Assembly: GCF_038958875.1 (NCBI RefSeq) | Contig: NZ_CP152407.1 | Span: 1,991,501-2,055,500 of the forward strand | DNA: 64,000 nt | Direction of reading: 5' to 3' | From: Acidovorax sp. FHTAMBA | Lineage (GTDB): Bacteria; Pseudomonadota; Gammaproteobacteria; Burkholderiales; Burkholderiaceae_C | Shown here: in pieces, positions 15,787 through 23,956 of the stretch | Layout of the letters: the number at the start of each line of letters is the position of its first letter | How positions within the stretch are numbered: the first letter of the stretch is position 1 | Program-made: the position numbers and the translations under genes | The notes under the pieces: model-generated | Database searches by the model: none | Told to the model about the DNA's origin: nothing | The model's input: only the letters and a program-made list of their open reading frames with translations

Positions 15787-17424
15787 TCACGTCCCGGAAT
15801 CCATGGTCCCGGCCCCCAAGTCCAACAGGCGCCGGGCCAGCCGCAACAGCCGGAACAGCTTGACCAGCGCGGTGTCGCTCAACCGCCGGGCAGCATCGCC
15901 CTGGCCATGCAGAAGCGTTGGCAGGTCGATGGCGACTTGCCCGCCGTCCACACCAACGTCTGCAGGCGGCTGGCCGGCCAGGCAGGCCAGCAGCGCGAGC
16001 ACGGCGCGGCCCAGCGGCGACGGGGCCTGGGTGTAGGCACGGCATGCGAAGCCGATGCCGTCTGGACGGTCATCAATGCACTCGTCCAGATCTGCCTCGC
16101 CCGCGATCTCGCGCGCGAACTGCGCGATGTGGATGCGCAAGCGGTCGGGCGTGTCCAGGCCGGGGTCGATGTACCAGACATCGGAGATGGGATAGAGCCC
16201 ACCGGCCTGCACCGGGATGGACTGCAGCACATTGGCCGAGAAATCGGGCGGCAGCGCATCGCCCAGCTGATCGGCGACCATGCGCTGGATGGACCGCAGT
16301 CGCTCGGTCGTCGGCGCCGGCGAGACGATGTGCTCCTGAAGCCGGTCACCAGCCACGGACGCGGAGCTCCCTGGGGACGGATTGCCTGTAACCGAACCGT
16401 CCTCGCGATCGCGCGTGGGAGCCGCGGCTGCCGGCGTCGTGGTGGATGGCGCGGGGGCGGCCGGCGGGCGGGCGACGGTTCCAGGCTCTGGCAGTGCGGG
16501 CGGCGCCGATGGTGGCGTCGGGTCGCTGACCAAGGCGCGGTGGCGGCTCTCGGATTCGGTGAGATCCAGCGCCAGCACATCGTAGTCGATGCCCAGCAGT
16601 TCGGACATCTGGCCGATCAGTTCGTCCTGCACACGCTGCGATGAGAACTCGTCGCCTTGGGCGTCGAAGTGCGACAGCACTTCCTGGAAGAAGTCGTCGA
16701 AGTCCTGTACCAGGGAGCGGCCCTTGGCGTAGCGCTCCCAGGTGAGCATGCAGGCTTTGCGCATGACCGACAGGCGTTCGACCTGGTGGCGGCCGAGCCC
16801 AGCATAGAGCATGGTCGGAATCGCGGGCAGCAGGTAGCGCACCGCATCGGCCATGCGGCTGACGTGGGACTGCTGCACGGGATAGCCGTCGGCGGCCAGG
16901 CGGCGGGCCAGTTCGGACTGGCTTAGGGGGTTGCCGCTCTCCAGTTCGTAGAACTCGCGCGCCTTCTCGACACCGAGGGCGCGCTCGATGAACGTGAGAC
17001 CGCCGCGCAGTTCGTTTTCGGCGAGGTGCCCGGTCAGCGCGACGATTTCACCGCGCTCGGGCCAAGGCCGGAATAGACAAGATATGCGGAAGAACTGTTC
17101 GTCCTTGGTCTCCGACCAGAGTTCGCGCAGGATCGCCAGCCGGGTGTTGCCGCCGTTGCGGATGATGTAGTGCGCATCGCCGGGCCGCCGCGTGATGGCC
17201 GGCGCCGCATCCAGGCCGCGTTCGCGGATGGAGGCCTTGATTTCTTCGTAGGCGGGATTGCGCTTGACGCGCGGGTCGTGGTCATAGGGGCGCAACTGGT
17301 CCAGGGTGACGACCATGGGCGTGTCGGCAATCGGGTCGCTGAGCACCGTGGCCGATGGGCCGCTGCGCTCGAACCCGGCGGCGAGGAGCTTGCCGGCCAT
17401 GTCCTGGGGGGTCATGTCAGCCAT
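15787..17424 (-). CDS. parB: ParB-family DNA-binding protein (BisD-like), 545 aa
   Basis: The N-terminal ParB/Sulfiredoxin domain spans residues 35-130 (VVTLDQLRPYDHDPRVKRNP, RNGGNTRLAIL in place of the usual GERRxRA), followed by a helix-turn-helix near 175-215 (SQSELARRLAADGYPVQQSHVSR, given by position). A proline/alanine-rich linker at about 320-375 leads to a C-terminal domain of unknown fold. In ICEclc the equivalent protein (BisD) acts as a transcription activator instead of a partition protein. The start at 17424 overlaps the upstream small gene by 8 bases; the ATG at 17415 is an alternative. Confidence 0.85.
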   Translation of the reverse strand: MADMTPQDMAGKLLAAGFERSGPSATVLSDPIADTPMVVTLDQLRPYDHDPRVKRNPAYEEIKASIRERGLDAAPAITRRPGDAHYIIRNGGNTRLAILRELWSETKDEQFFRISCLFRPWPERGEIVALTGHLAENELRGGLTFIERALGVEKAREFYELESGNPLSQSELARRLAADGYPVQQSHVSRMADAVRYLLPAIPTMLYAGLGRHQVERLSVMRKACMLTWERYAKGRSLVQDFDDFFQEVLSHFDAQGDEFSSQRVQDELIGQMSELLGIDYDVLALDLTESESRHRALVSDPTPPSAPPALPEPGTVARPPAAPAPSTTTPAAAAPTRDREDGSVTGNPSPGSSASVAGDRLQEHIVSPAPTTERLRSIQRMVADQLGDALPPDFSANVLQSIPVQAGGLYPISDVWYIDPGLDTPDRLRIHIAQFAREIAGEADLDECIDDRPDGIGFACRAYTQAPSPLGRAVLALLACLAGQPPADVGVDGGQVAIDLPTLLHGQGDAARRLSDTALVKLFRLLRLARRLLDLGAGTMDSGT

Positions 17425-17668
17425 GGCCGCATCCCTGGGCGTTGGCGGCCCGGGCCTCGCGTTCGGCGCGGCGAAGCTGCGCACGGGCGTTGAGCGCGGC
17501 ACGGTGGTCGCTCGCCGTCGAGCTGGTGTAGATCGCAGCGCAGCCCGGTTTGGTGAACTTGAGATGGCCACCGGGCGTGCGCTTGACGTGCCAGCCTTCG
17601 CCCACGGCGAATTCGATCAGGGCGCGCAGCCGCTTGTGGCCGCGTGCCAGATCATGGGCGCTTGCCAT
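17417..17668 (-). CDS. Small basic protein overlapping parA, 83 aa (HicA-like or Shi-like)
   Basis: The central segment WHVKRTPGGHLKFTKPG resembles the RNA-binding fold of HicA toxins, in which a glycine-histidine motif is catalytic; the C-terminus is an Arg/Ala-rich helix. There is no HicB antitoxin nearby. In ICEclc a small gene called shi lies next to parA, and together they arrest division of transfer-competent cells. This gene has the same position, overlapping parA by 17 bases and the ParB-like gene by 8. Either reading is an inference. Coupled translation with both neighbours is clear from the overlaps. Confidence 0.65.
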   Translation of the reverse strand: MASAHDLARGHKRLRALIEFAVGEGWHVKRTPGGHLKFTKPGCAAIYTSSTASDHRAALNARAQLRRAEREARAANAQGCGHG

Positions 17669-18530
17669 GGCTTGCGCCCCCCGCCGTGGCCCTCGCGTCT
17701 GGTCGACCGGTCACGAGTTCGAAGCGCGCGAGCCAGTGAGGGAACAACTCAATGGCGAGTGCACGCATCGTGTCGAGCGCCGCGGGCGCGACTCTGCCCG
17801 GTGGCTGGCGATGCTCGACCCGATGCACCGGCAGGCCGCGCGTCGCGGCGCGGGGATACGCTTCGATGGCTGGCACATCGGTAGCCAATACGCGGATGCC
17901 CCCGTGTTCCTGGAACAGGTCGCGCAGGGCCTGCTGGATCAGCCGCGCGTTCGACGACACTGGATGCACGCGGTTGATGAGCAAGTGCAGCGGCGGCGGT
18001 TCGATCCCGAAGTGCCGGTACGGCGCGATGTCCTCGATCAGTTGCAGCGTGCCCCGTCTCAACTCGCGCGCCGCGAGGATTTCCGGGGTCACGGGAGACA
18101 GTGCCAGGTCTGAGGCCAGCACCGCCATCTCCAGCAGGACGGAGCGCGCGCCCTGGGTGTCGATCAGCAGCAGGTCATACAGTGGCTCCAGCGTCGGCAG
18201 TAGGTGGCGCAGCCGCAGGCGCCCGTCTGGGGCATGCAGCAGCAGCGTGTTCAGTTCGCCGCGGTCGTCGTTCGACAGCACCAGGTCCAGGCCCGCGATG
18301 GCGGTGCGCGAGACCAGTTGCTCGATGCGCCGCTCGTTGAACGCCAGCATCTCGTAGATGCCGGCCGGCGCCTGCGCATCAAGGGTGAAATAGCTTGATA
18401 GCGTGGGCTGTACGTCGAGATCCAGCAGCAGCACGCGCAGGCCTGCGTCGGCAGCAAGGCCACCAAGGTTGGCAGCTGTGGTCGTCTTGCCCACGCCGCC
18501 TTTCGTCGAGATAACTGAAACCACCTGCAT
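17652..18530 (-). CDS. parA: ParA-family ATPase, 292 aa
   Basis: A deviant Walker A motif STKGGVGKTT at 8-17 and the Walker B-like LLLIDTQGARS identify a ParA/MinD-type ATPase that binds DNA or membranes in an ATP-dependent way. Such proteins segregate DNA or position complexes. The C-terminal 30 residues are a basic, low-complexity tail. It is the second gene after the AlpA-like activator (44 bases apart) and overlaps the 83-aa gene, so the order alpA-parA-small gene-parB-DUF2857 is one operon. The ATG at 18530 begins MQVVSVISTKGG, the standard start of the family. Confidence 0.93.
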   Translation of the reverse strand: MQVVSVISTKGGVGKTTTAANLGGLAADAGLRVLLLDLDVQPTLSSYFTLDAQAPAGIYEMLAFNERRIEQLVSRTAIAGLDLVLSNDDRGELNTLLLHAPDGRLRLRHLLPTLEPLYDLLLIDTQGARSVLLEMAVLASDLALSPVTPEILAARELRRGTLQLIEDIAPYRHFGIEPPPLHLLINRVHPVSSNARLIQQALRDLFQEHGGIRVLATDVPAIEAYPRAATRGLPVHRVEHRQPPGRVAPAALDTMRALAIELFPHWLARFELVTGRPDARATAGGASHGKRP

Positions 18531-18573
18531 GGTGCGCTCTCCTGGTGGAAGGGGCCATCCGGGCGAGGGCCGA

Positions 18574-18792
18574 TCAGGCCCGCTCCTTGAGTCGCTCGGT
18601 GATCCACGAGTCGATCTCGACCGAATCCCAGCCTACCGCGCGCACCCCCAGACGCAGCGCCTTGGGGAACTTACCTTCCTTCATGAGGCTGTAAATGTGT
18701 GCGCGTTTGAAGCCGGTCTTGGCCTCGACTTCAGCGCGGCGCAGGATGCGGTGCTCCGCCGGCACAGCCGGCGCGTTGGTCTGCGAAGACAT
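18574..18792 (-). CDS. alpA: AlpA-family transcriptional regulator, 72 aa
   Basis: A MerR-like winged helix-turn-helix protein: RRAEVEAKTGFKRAHIYSLM at about 18-37, then KEGKFPKALRLGVRAVGWDSVEI and a C-terminal helix. Phage-type AlpA proteins act as activators of excision or of neighbouring operons. It is the first gene of the operon with parA and parB. The start at 18792 has AAGGAG with an 8-base spacer. The 124-base promoter region upstream contains two dyad repeats at 18869-18901, candidate operator sites. Confidence 0.9.
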   Translation of the reverse strand: MSSQTNAPAVPAEHRILRRAEVEAKTGFKRAHIYSLMKEGKFPKALRLGVRAVGWDSVEIDSWITERLKERA

Positions 18793-18868
18793 GAGAGACA
18801 CTCCTTGACGCTCACAGGCGTTGTTCGGAAAGTGCCTCGCATTCAATACACCGCGGCGGCTCAATGCA

Positions 18869-18901
18869 CTGCAACTGCAGAGAGCGCAGCTGCAATTGCA
18901 G
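18869..18901. promoter_or_regulatory. Tandem dyad operator upstream of alpA
   Basis: Two 12-bp near-identical dyads, CTGCAACTGCAG (18869-18880) and CTGCAATTGCAG (18890-18901), start 21 bases apart, two turns of the helix, so they face the same side of DNA. They lie about 80-110 bases upstream of alpA in the gap after the 252-aa gene. In ICEclc the alpA promoter is activated by BisR; a similar role here is inference. Confidence 0.6.
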
Positions 18902-18916
18902 TACGTCGCAACGCCG

Positions 18917-19675
18917 TCAGCGGGATGCCTCTAGGTGGCGACGCGCCTGCGCAAGCTTGCTCCACAGCGTTCGCTCGCTGAGTCCGGGTCGGCCTTCGTA
19001 GTGCGCAAGCAGCGCGTTGACCACGGCATCCATGTTTCGGAACGACGAGTATGCCGTGCCCGCCGGCGACGTGCCGAGCAGCAGCGTCAGCAAGCCGCCA
19101 ATGATGTTCAGATAAGTTGACTCGCTGCGCTGGCCGGGTTCGTGTGCCCCCTTGATGTCGGCAATGCGGATGGCGTGGTCCTGCGCCAGTGCTTCGTACG
19201 CTGCACGCAGCGTCTCATGAGCCTGGGACAGTTCGGCGAATTGCACCTTGGCCGCTTCGCGCTCGGCCAGCAAGACGCTGAGCGTGGTCAGGGTGATGGC
19301 GGGATGCAGGTCGCGCTCGATGCCATCGAACAGAAACGGCGGCCGCTCGCCGGGGTAGTAGTGCGTCATCCATGCCTTCAAATCGACGTGGCGAACTATC
19401 AGTTCCGTATCTTCGAGCGAAGGGCGCTGCGATTTCTGCATGGTGCCGGCCTTGCCAAAGGGCAGTTCGCCATGCGCCAACGCATCGAAAATGCGTTCGG
19501 CAAACAGGCACAGCATCGGCCAACTTGGGAAGTCGTTCGGTTCTGGCATGGCGCGCTGCCCAAGGGTTTCCAGAATTCTTCGCTCGAAACGCAACAAGTC
19601 GGCCCAGCGAATGGCTGCCTCGATCGGGCGGTAGTAGGTTTTGGCGCCAAAGGCAAGGCTGCTCGATTGCGGCAT
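18917..19675 (-). CDS. Uncharacterised ICE regulator candidate, 252 aa (BisR-like by position)
   Basis: I recognise no domain. The protein starts MPQSSSLAFGAKTYYRPIEAAI, has long helical stretches in the middle (LLAEREAAKVQFAELSQAHETLRAAYEALAQ by position, a possible coiled coil at about 150-180), a glycine/leucine-rich strand region (LNIIGGLLTLLLG) and a basic helical C-terminus. In ICEclc a regulator of about 250 residues without known domains, BisR, is encoded just upstream of alpA on the same strand and activates it. Size and place match, but homology is untested. The ATG at 19675 is chosen because the conserved-looking protein begins there. Confidence 0.6.
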   Translation of the reverse strand: MPQSSSLAFGAKTYYRPIEAAIRWADLLRFERRILETLGQRAMPEPNDFPSWPMLCLFAERIFDALAHGELPFGKAGTMQKSQRPSLEDTELIVRHVDLKAWMTHYYPGERPPFLFDGIERDLHPAITLTTLSVLLAEREAAKVQFAELSQAHETLRAAYEALAQDHAIRIADIKGAHEPGQRSESTYLNIIGGLLTLLLGTSPAGTAYSSFRNMDAVVNALLAHYEGRPGLSERTLWSKLAQARRHLEASR

Positions 19676-20212
19676 ATCGCGCGCTTCCCATCTTCGGATT
19701 GAATTCCGGCAGACGCGCGCGGCCACCATCGGGCGCGGCGAATGCCCAAAAACCCGGATGAAGCGCGGGGCCGAATGGCATCGGGGAGGTAAGCGTTGCA
19801 TCGGCGCTGATCGCCGGCCTGAAGCAGCAACATCTTGCTACGCTTGAAACTTCTCCACCATAATGCGAACGGTTTGGCGGTTGCGAAACCCAGGCGTCAA
19901 GCATGGGGGACTGCGCTTTACCCGAAACCAGGTCAAAGTTTTCGCAGGAATTCCATCGGGGTAAAGCGTCAATGCGTCAGACCACTGAGGCGGTTTGCAT
20001 CCGGCCGGAGTTCATGCGTTCTGTGTCAGTGCAGTGACCTCGACGGTACGCATGCATCTCCGGGCCGCCGCTATTTAGAATGGCAGAGCAGTTTTTCCTC
20101 CATAAAGCGGAAGCAGTACTGCTTTTCAGTGGTGCAAATTGGGTCCGGTACAAGACTCAAAAAGTATGGTGCAATCCGGGAAATCGGCCTACGTACCCGC
20201 CGATGGGCCGAG
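19676..20212. other. Gene-free 537-base control region
   Basis: No credible gene on either strand. The sequence is less GC-rich than its neighbours. It holds a perfect 14-bp palindrome at 20111-20124 and must contain the promoter of the 252-aa gene. Nothing else stands out. Confidence 0.5.
20111..20124. promoter_or_regulatory. Perfect 14-bp palindrome AAGCAGTACTGCTT
   Basis: Lies between the LysR gene and the 252-aa gene, about 435 bases upstream of the latter. Candidate regulator site; no protein can be named. Confidence 0.4.
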
Positions 20213-21124
20213 TCAAATCCGGCGGAGATCGCCTGTGTCCTGGCGGCCGACGCGCTCGGCCCGGTTGATGAAATGGCGCAGCGGCTCTGTAACATCTCCC
20301 TCGGCCCGCAGCACAAAGGTGGTCAGTACTGCGGTTTGACCGGCCAAGGGACGGGAGACCACGTCCGGCTGCTGGCAAGCCGCCAGGTGCGCGGCAGTTG
20401 AAAGGCCAACGCCATACCCGGCAGCCACAAACGCAAGCATCAGTCCATGGGTAGCGACGTACTCGACCATAGCCGGTTGCGCATCCACCGTACGGAACAG
20501 TCGTTCGCGCTGCAGGCTGCAACCTTGGCACGCTTGTGGGTCGCACAGCACCAGCGGATAGCTCACCGCTTCCTCCAGCGGTACCTCCTTGAAGGCCAAC
20601 AGCGGATGCCGTGCGGGTAGGGCCACCACGAAGGGGTCATTCCACACTGGCGCAGACACGATCCCAGCCTCCGCTTGGTCAAGCATCGCAAAGCCGGCGT
20701 CAAACAAGGTCGCGCCCAGACCATGCACCAGTTGGGTCAGCGGCATCTCGGAAAGTTGGATCTTCACCTGCGGTGCCTCCTCCCGGCACAGCGCAAGCAA
20801 TGTTGATAGCCGCGTTTGCCCAATGTCGCCCGACAAACCGACACGCAATGTGCAGTGATACCCCACTGCAACAGCCTTTGCCCGTGCCTGTGCTTGCTCG
20901 ACGGCCAGCAGGATTCGACGGGCATCCTCCAGGAAGAGTTGACCGGCCAAGGTCAGGTGCACGCCGCGGGGCGGGCGATGCAATAGCGTAACGCCCAGAT
21001 CCGACTCCAGCCTGCGGATGGTGCGCGACAGCGGCGACTGCTCGATGTGCAAGCGCTTCGCGGCCCGGCCAAAGTGCAATTCTTCGGCCACGGTGATGAA
21101 AGCTCGAATCTGACGCAGATGCAT
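20213..21124 (-). CDS. LysR-family transcriptional regulator, 303 aa
   Basis: The N-terminal helix-turn-helix MHLRQIRAFITVAEELHFGRAAKRLHIEQSPLSRTIRRLE (residues 1-40) and the effector-binding domain from about residue 90 are standard for LysR. Its position next to the 252-aa gene recalls TciR of ICEclc, a LysR protein that activates bisR, but it could equally regulate cargo genes. The start at 21124 aligns with the family N-terminus; a 40-residue upstream extension is not credible. A 7-1-7 dyad lies 19 bases upstream of the start, in the place expected for self-regulation. Confidence 0.88.
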   Translation of the reverse strand: MHLRQIRAFITVAEELHFGRAAKRLHIEQSPLSRTIRRLESDLGVTLLHRPPRGVHLTLAGQLFLEDARRILLAVEQAQARAKAVAVGYHCTLRVGLSGDIGQTRLSTLLALCREEAPQVKIQLSEMPLTQLVHGLGATLFDAGFAMLDQAEAGIVSAPVWNDPFVVALPARHPLLAFKEVPLEEAVSYPLVLCDPQACQGCSLQRERLFRTVDAQPAMVEYVATHGLMLAFVAAGYGVGLSTAAHLAACQQPDVVSRPLAGQTAVLTTFVLRAEGDVTEPLRHFINRAERVGRQDTGDLRRI

Positions 21125-21142
21125 GTCTATCCTTTCAATAGA

Positions 21143-21157
21143 GTCACAGCCTGTGAC
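21143..21157. promoter_or_regulatory. Dyad GTCACAG-C-CTGTGAC upstream of the LysR gene
   Basis: A perfect 7-1-7 inverted repeat just before the LysR start codon. Likely operator, perhaps for the LysR protein itself. Confidence 0.5.
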
Positions 21158-21705
21158 ACCATGGAACGACACGAGTTCATGCCAGAGAGAAACCGGATAG
21201 CGCCTGCCCAGCACTGCCTCGCCATATAGCGAAGCGACCGTCACTAGAACATTTCGCGAGAGTCCGGTTAACTACACAGACTTTGCGTCATAGCACGGAT
21301 TCGGCCGTACAAATAAAGAGTCACAACTAAGATGTAACTACTTCTAGCGTTGCCGTCTGCGCTGAGACGCTACGTCGCCGCGTGTGGCCACCCAATGAGC
21401 GCAGGGATGCTCGCGCCATCCTCTGGTGCGGTCGGGATGCTTGCCGCCCCCGAATTAGAACGATGGGCGCATCTTTGCGTGAGCCTCCGAATTGCCACAG
21501 AACTGCTGCGTCGTCGTAACAGTGCCCTGTGGCAGCGCGCTATGCGGCACGTCGCCGAGGAGTCCTGGGCGGCAGACGGTTCGCAGTTGGACAGTGCGCG
21601 GCTTCAATGTAGCTCCAGCAGTGGATTGGCGCGGTGTGAGTGCAAGGAGTCGCAAATTGCGGCGCTGCGACACCTCAGAGGGGTCTGGAGGGCCTATGCA
21701 GCAAT
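21158..21705. other. Junction region without a recognised gene
   Basis: About 550 bases between the ICE core and the cargo. Open frames exist but none resembles a protein I know, and codon use looks random. Probably decayed DNA around the insertion of the catabolic genes. Confidence 0.4.
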
Positions 21706-21922
21706 TTAACCCGCCTGCATCGTCGCCATCCTTCGCAAATTCAGCGCCATGCACACGAGTTTCCGCTCGGCTTGTACTGGGTGTAGTCACGCACGTTGAA
21801 CTGACGGACGCTCAAAACGTTCCTGATCAAACCGTTCGGTGGTTCGGCCATTCCTGCAGTGTCTCTGGAAGCAGCAGCATCTTCTGCGGCTCGCAGGAAA
21901 GGTAGTTTGCGGCCATCGCCAT
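21706..21922 (-). pseudogene. Remnant of an IS1182-like transposase
   Basis: On the minus strand a start-like segment NYLSCEPQKMLLLPETLQEW (21922 downwards) resembles the N-terminus of IS1182-type transposases. It runs, with at least two frame changes, into VRQFNVRDYTQYKPSG and then KLVCMALNLRRMATMQAG followed by a stop at 21706, which resembles their C-terminus. About 72 codons remain of an expected 400 or more, so the centre is deleted. It marks a past insertion or recombination at the ICE-cargo junction. Confidence 0.5.
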
Positions 21923-22269
21923 CAACGGACGACACCTTACCCACGACGGCAGCAACTTCGCGTTCGGCCGCCCAGACTCCCAGGCCAGGCTTAGCTGCAA
22001 GACCAAACGCGGCGATGTTCCTGTAGAGGCGATGGCCAACCGCCCCGAACCGGAACTTGAAGCGAAGGTACCAACGAATCGACAGCATGATGACCGCGAG
22101 ACGCTCCAGGTAGCGCGGCCTCTCACAGACGGATCTGCCGAATGCGGAAGCTTCTGTGTCATCGCAGGGGCTTCCAAGCGATGAACCGAGGTGCCTTGCT
22201 GGCTTTCCGAGGCCCTTGAGCGGGCAGCTCACTGTTAAAGGCAGGCAAAGGCGGGGGCTGAAACGTAAA
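21923..22269. other. Region without a recognised gene upstream of the meta-cleavage block
   Basis: About 350 bases between the transposase remnant and the AT-rich palindrome. No reading frame matches a family I know. Possibly part of the decayed insertion sequence. Confidence 0.35.
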
Positions 22270-22284
22270 TTCAATAATATTGAA
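22270..22284. promoter_or_regulatory. AT-rich palindrome TTCAATA-A-TATTGAA
   Basis: A perfect 7-1-7 palindrome about 370 bases upstream of the first intact meta-cleavage gene, in an otherwise GC-rich setting. A related sequence, TTCAATATTATCAAAA, is at 30861-30876 upstream of the flavin reductase gene. Confidence 0.45.
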
Positions 22285-22469
22285 AAATGATCCAGTGTTG
22301 AATTCAGTAGTCATTGCTGATAGAGTTTGCTGCCTGCCGAGACCCAAAGCTAAAGAGGTCATTTTTAGAGCACTGGAGACATATCGTGGACGCAACAGTC
22401 GCCTGGGAATCAGTTCGCTCCGACGAGTCGAAAAGCACGGACAGTGCTGCGCCTTGTTGCAAGGGGAAT

Positions 22470-22625
22470 GAGCACTTGCCTGTGCGGACCTCCACGCCCA
22501 AGGCCTGCATCGCCGCACTGATGCATGGGCGGCGGTTCGAGCTCGACGTCTACACGGAGAAGCTCTTCAGTTCGGCCGATGCCGCCTCCGCACCACCGCG
22601 CATCCTGATGTTCAAGCCGCTTTGA
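22470..22625 (+). pseudogene. dmpP: C-terminal remnant of a phenol hydroxylase reductase (DmpP type)
   Basis: The final 41 codons (22503-22625, ending in TGA) read ACIAALMHGRRFELDVYTEK, LFSSADA and FKPL, the usual C-terminus of the flavin/2Fe-2S reductase of multicomponent phenol hydroxylases. Just upstream, in another frame at about 22482-22496, is LCGPP, the conserved NAD-binding motif of the same enzymes, so a frameshift separates them. The rest of the gene and all hydroxylase subunits are missing. Its position directly before the ferredoxin gene matches the dmpP-dmpQ-dmpB order, showing that the operon was cut inside dmpP. Confidence 0.65.
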
Positions 22626-22641
22626 TGGGAGGGCTGCATCC

Positions 22642-22986
22642 ATGAGCTTCTCGGTTGCCATTCGCAATACCAGCGAGCGCTATGTCTGCCGCCCTGACCA
22701 GACTCTGCTCGGCGGCATGGAGCAACTCGGCCGCAAGGGCATCCCGGTCGGCTGCCGCGGTGGTGGCTGCGGCGTGTGCAAGGTGCGCATCGAGTCCGGT
22801 GCAGTACGCAGCGAACGTATGAGCCGCTGCCACGTCAGCGCCGAGGAGGAGGCACAAGGATTCGTGCTCGCCTGCCGCGCCTATCCCCAGAGCGATCTCG
22901 CGCTGCGCGCTGTCGAGAGACTGGCGCGCTGCATCGAGCGCCATGCCGCTCGCCCGGCTCCCACCGCTTCCCGCTCCCTCACCTGA
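22642..22986 (+). CDS. dmpQ: XylT/DmpQ-type 2Fe-2S ferredoxin, 114 aa
   Basis: Plant-type ferredoxin with cluster ligands Cys38, Cys43, Cys46 and Cys78 (GCRGGGCGVC...FVLACRAYP). Family members reduce the inactive ferric form of catechol 2,3-dioxygenase and so rescue the enzyme after oxidation. The last 30 residues form a basic, alanine-rich tail longer than usual. It starts 16 bases after the dmpP remnant, with GGGAGGG upstream, and catechol 2,3-dioxygenase follows 27 bases later. Context and family agree well. Confidence 0.9.
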   Translation: MSFSVAIRNTSERYVCRPDQTLLGGMEQLGRKGIPVGCRGGGCGVCKVRIESGAVRSERMSRCHVSAEEEAQGFVLACRAYPQSDLALRAVERLARCIERHAARPAPTASRSLT

Positions 22987-23013
22987 ATTCTTCCAGCCAC
23001 AAAGGAAACTCTC

Positions 23014-23946
23014 ATGGCAATCACCGGCATCATCCGCCCAGGACACGTTCAGCTTCGCGTGCTCGACATAGAGGCCGCCGTCCGGCACTACCGCGACGTC
23101 ATAGGCCTGATCGAGACCGCTCGCGATCCCCAGGGCCGCATCTATCTCAAGGCTTGGGACGAGCACGACCACCACAGCGTGGTGCTGCGTGAGGCCGACA
23201 CGGCCGGCATGGATTTCATGGGCTTTCGCGTCGATTCGCCAGCCACGCTGGCAAAGCTCGCGGCCGACGTCAAGGCCAGCGGCCTGGCCACGGACATGCA
23301 ATGGATCGAGGCCGGCGAACACCTGCGCACCGGCCAGCGCTTCCGCTTCACCGTGCCCACCGGTCACGCGATCGAACTCTTCGCCGAAAAGGAAAAAGTC
23401 GGCAACGGCATGCCCTACGAGAACCCCGAGGTCTATCCCGACGATCTCAAGGGCATGGCACCCTCGCGCTTCGACCACTGCCTGCTGTACGGCGACGACC
23501 TCGATGGCACGATGAAGCTATTCATCGACGTGCTGGGCTTCCAGCTCGCCGAGAGCGTGGTGGCCGGCCCCGAGCGCATGCATATCGCGGCCTTCCTGAG
23601 TTGCTCGACCAAGCCACACGACATCGCCTTCATCCGCCATCCGGAGAAGAACAAGTTCCACCACGCCTCCTTCCTGCTGGACAACTGGGGCGAGGTGCTG
23701 AAGGCGGCGGACATCATCACCAAGAGGCGCGTATCGCTCGACATCGGCCCTACGCGCCACGGCATCACGCGCGGCGAGACCATCTATTTCTTCGATCCGA
23801 GCGGCAACCGCAACGAGGTGTTCTCGGGCGGCTACATCTACTACCCGGACAAGCCGCCGCTGGTGTGGACCGACGACGAACTCGGACGCGCGATCTTCTA
23901 TCACGACCGCAAACTCAACGAAAACTTCCTGAGTGTTCTGACCTGA
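23014..23946 (+). CDS. dmpB: Catechol 2,3-dioxygenase (extradiol, type I), 310 aa
   Basis: Opens the ring of catechol next to the hydroxyls to give 2-hydroxymuconate semialdehyde, using Fe(II) and oxygen. The two-domain vicinal-oxygen-chelate fold is visible; iron ligands are His155 in FDHCLLYG, one of His216/His217 in FHHASF, and Glu268 in NRNEVF. Length matches XylE/DmpB. AAGGAAAC precedes the ATG. It is the first enzyme of the meta-cleavage run that follows. Without the phenol hydroxylase genes, catechol would have to come from elsewhere. Confidence 0.95.
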   Translation: MAITGIIRPGHVQLRVLDIEAAVRHYRDVIGLIETARDPQGRIYLKAWDEHDHHSVVLREADTAGMDFMGFRVDSPATLAKLAADVKASGLATDMQWIEAGEHLRTGQRFRFTVPTGHAIELFAEKEKVGNGMPYENPEVYPDDLKGMAPSRFDHCLLYGDDLDGTMKLFIDVLGFQLAESVVAGPERMHIAAFLSCSTKPHDIAFIRHPEKNKFHHASFLLDNWGEVLKAADIITKRRVSLDIGPTRHGITRGETIYFFDPSGNRNEVFSGGYIYYPDKPPLVWTDDELGRAIFYHDRKLNENFLSVLT

Positions 23947-23956
23947 GGAGCGGACG

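Noticed and set aside
21350..21709. A 119-codon plus-strand frame at the ICE-cargo junction
   Set aside because: No recognisable domain, no ribosome site, and it overlaps the decayed insertion sequence region.
22642..22986. The ferredoxin as part of a ring-hydroxylating dioxygenase
   Set aside because: It is a plant-type, not Rieske, ferredoxin and directly precedes catechol 2,3-dioxygenase, as XylT/DmpQ do.
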